Below, one piece after another: positions 4,816 through 5,100 of a DNA stretch of 5,100 nt (its first letter is position 1; each line of letters starts with the position of its first letter). The stretch covers positions 1 to 5,100 of the forward strand of contig JAJYGL010000171.1 of NCBI GenBank assembly GCA_021790625.1, read 5' to 3'. The DNA comes from Pseudomonadota bacterium (lineage in GTDB: Bacteria > Pseudomonadota > Gammaproteobacteria > Burkholderiales > Sulfuriferulaceae). The notes under the pieces are model-generated. The model was given only the letters and a program-made list of their open reading frames with translations. It was not told where the DNA came from and did not search any database. The position numbers and the translations under genes are program-made.

Positions 4816-5100
4816 ATGGAGATAAAAGCGCCACTGCCGCCCTTCACCGAAGAAACAGCTCGTCAGAAGGTGCGTATGGCCGAAGACGCGTGGAACACGC
4901 GCGATCCCGCACGGGTCGTACAGGTCTACACTGAAGATACCTGCTGGCGCAACCGCGTCGAATTTCCGGTAGGGCGCAAAGAAGTGCAGTATTTTCTTGA
5001 GCGCAAGTGGGCGCGTGAACTCGACTACCGCTTGATCAAGGAATTGTGGTCCTGCACAGACAACCGCATTGCTGTGCGCTTTGCCTATGAATGGCACGAT
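4816..5100 (+). CDS. NTF2-like (SnoaL-fold) DUF1348 family protein, partial at right edge
   Basis: The frame from 4816 runs off the window after 95 codons. It shows the family's characteristic opening PLPPFTEETARQKVRMAEDAWN, followed by NTRDPARVVQVYTEDTCWRNR, FLERKWARELDYRLIKELW and IAVRFAYEWHD. These match the DUF1348 branch of the NTF2/SnoaL cone-shaped fold. Full-length members are about 150 residues, so roughly two thirds is visible. The biochemical role of the family is not established; related folds include small hydrolases, isomerases and ligand-binding proteins. It is transcribed divergently from tetR across the 18-bp dyad, and family members are often found beside TetR regulators, so it is the best candidate target of this one. 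An ATG at 4813 would add one Met. No defect is visible. Confidence 0.88.
   Translation, partial: MEIKAPLPPFTEETARQKVRMAEDAWNTRDPARVVQVYTEDTCWRNRVEFPVGRKEVQYFLERKWARELDYRLIKELWSCTDNRIAVRFAYEWHD

Noticed and set aside
4771..5097. Upstream extension of the tetR frame by about 109 codons
   Set aside because: It would run antisense through the DUF1348 gene and across the operator. TetR proteins normally begin a few residues before the helix-turn-helix, as with the start at 4770.

Overview
This is a bacterial chromosomal or accessory segment. The protein families suggest a beta- or gammaproteobacterium, but nothing in the window fixes the genus. Almost every gene lies on the minus strand. The only exception is a partial gene entering the right edge on the plus strand. 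Base composition is uneven: the first 450 bases or so look AT-rich and the rest clearly richer in G+C. Together with several gene fragments, this suggests a patchwork of acquired pieces.

Layout from the left. The first 50 codons of an aldehyde dehydrogenase of the succinate-semialdehyde dehydrogenase type run off the left edge on the minus strand, with a strong Shine-Dalgarno and a consensus-like promoter. Next comes about 500 bases without a convincing intact gene. It holds an 11-bp perfect inverted repeat with T-runs on both sides (probable bidirectional terminator) and, near 650-750, a fragment of a ParE/RelE-type toxin. An intact two-gene toxin-antitoxin operon of the TacAT class follows: a DUF1778 ribbon-helix-helix antitoxin and a GNAT acetyltransferase toxin overlapping by ATGA. 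Its promoter carries a dyad exactly over the -10 box. Its -35 box lies in the remnant of a class I SAM-dependent methyltransferase, which is cut off at SAM motif I and also carries a one-base frameshift.

The right half looks like one functional neighbourhood. A TetR/AcrR-type regulator reads leftward, followed by two metallo-beta-lactamase-fold hydrolases with N-terminal export signals. The first is RNase Z/arylsulfatase-like, probably a lipoprotein, and is frameshifted in a G5 run. The second is AHL-lactonase-like and intact. Divergent from tetR is an NTF2-like DUF1348 gene. A perfect 7-bp inverted repeat with a 4-bp spacer lies between the two divergent starts and overlaps the predicted tetR promoter. 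The regulator therefore probably represses itself and the DUF1348 gene, perhaps with the hydrolases as co-transcribed output. What it senses cannot be read from the sequence.

I found no clearly new system. The points most worth a second look are the borrowed promoter and operator of the TA operon, the frameshifted hydrolase, the two gene fragments flanking the TA module, and the apparently leaderless tetR transcript.
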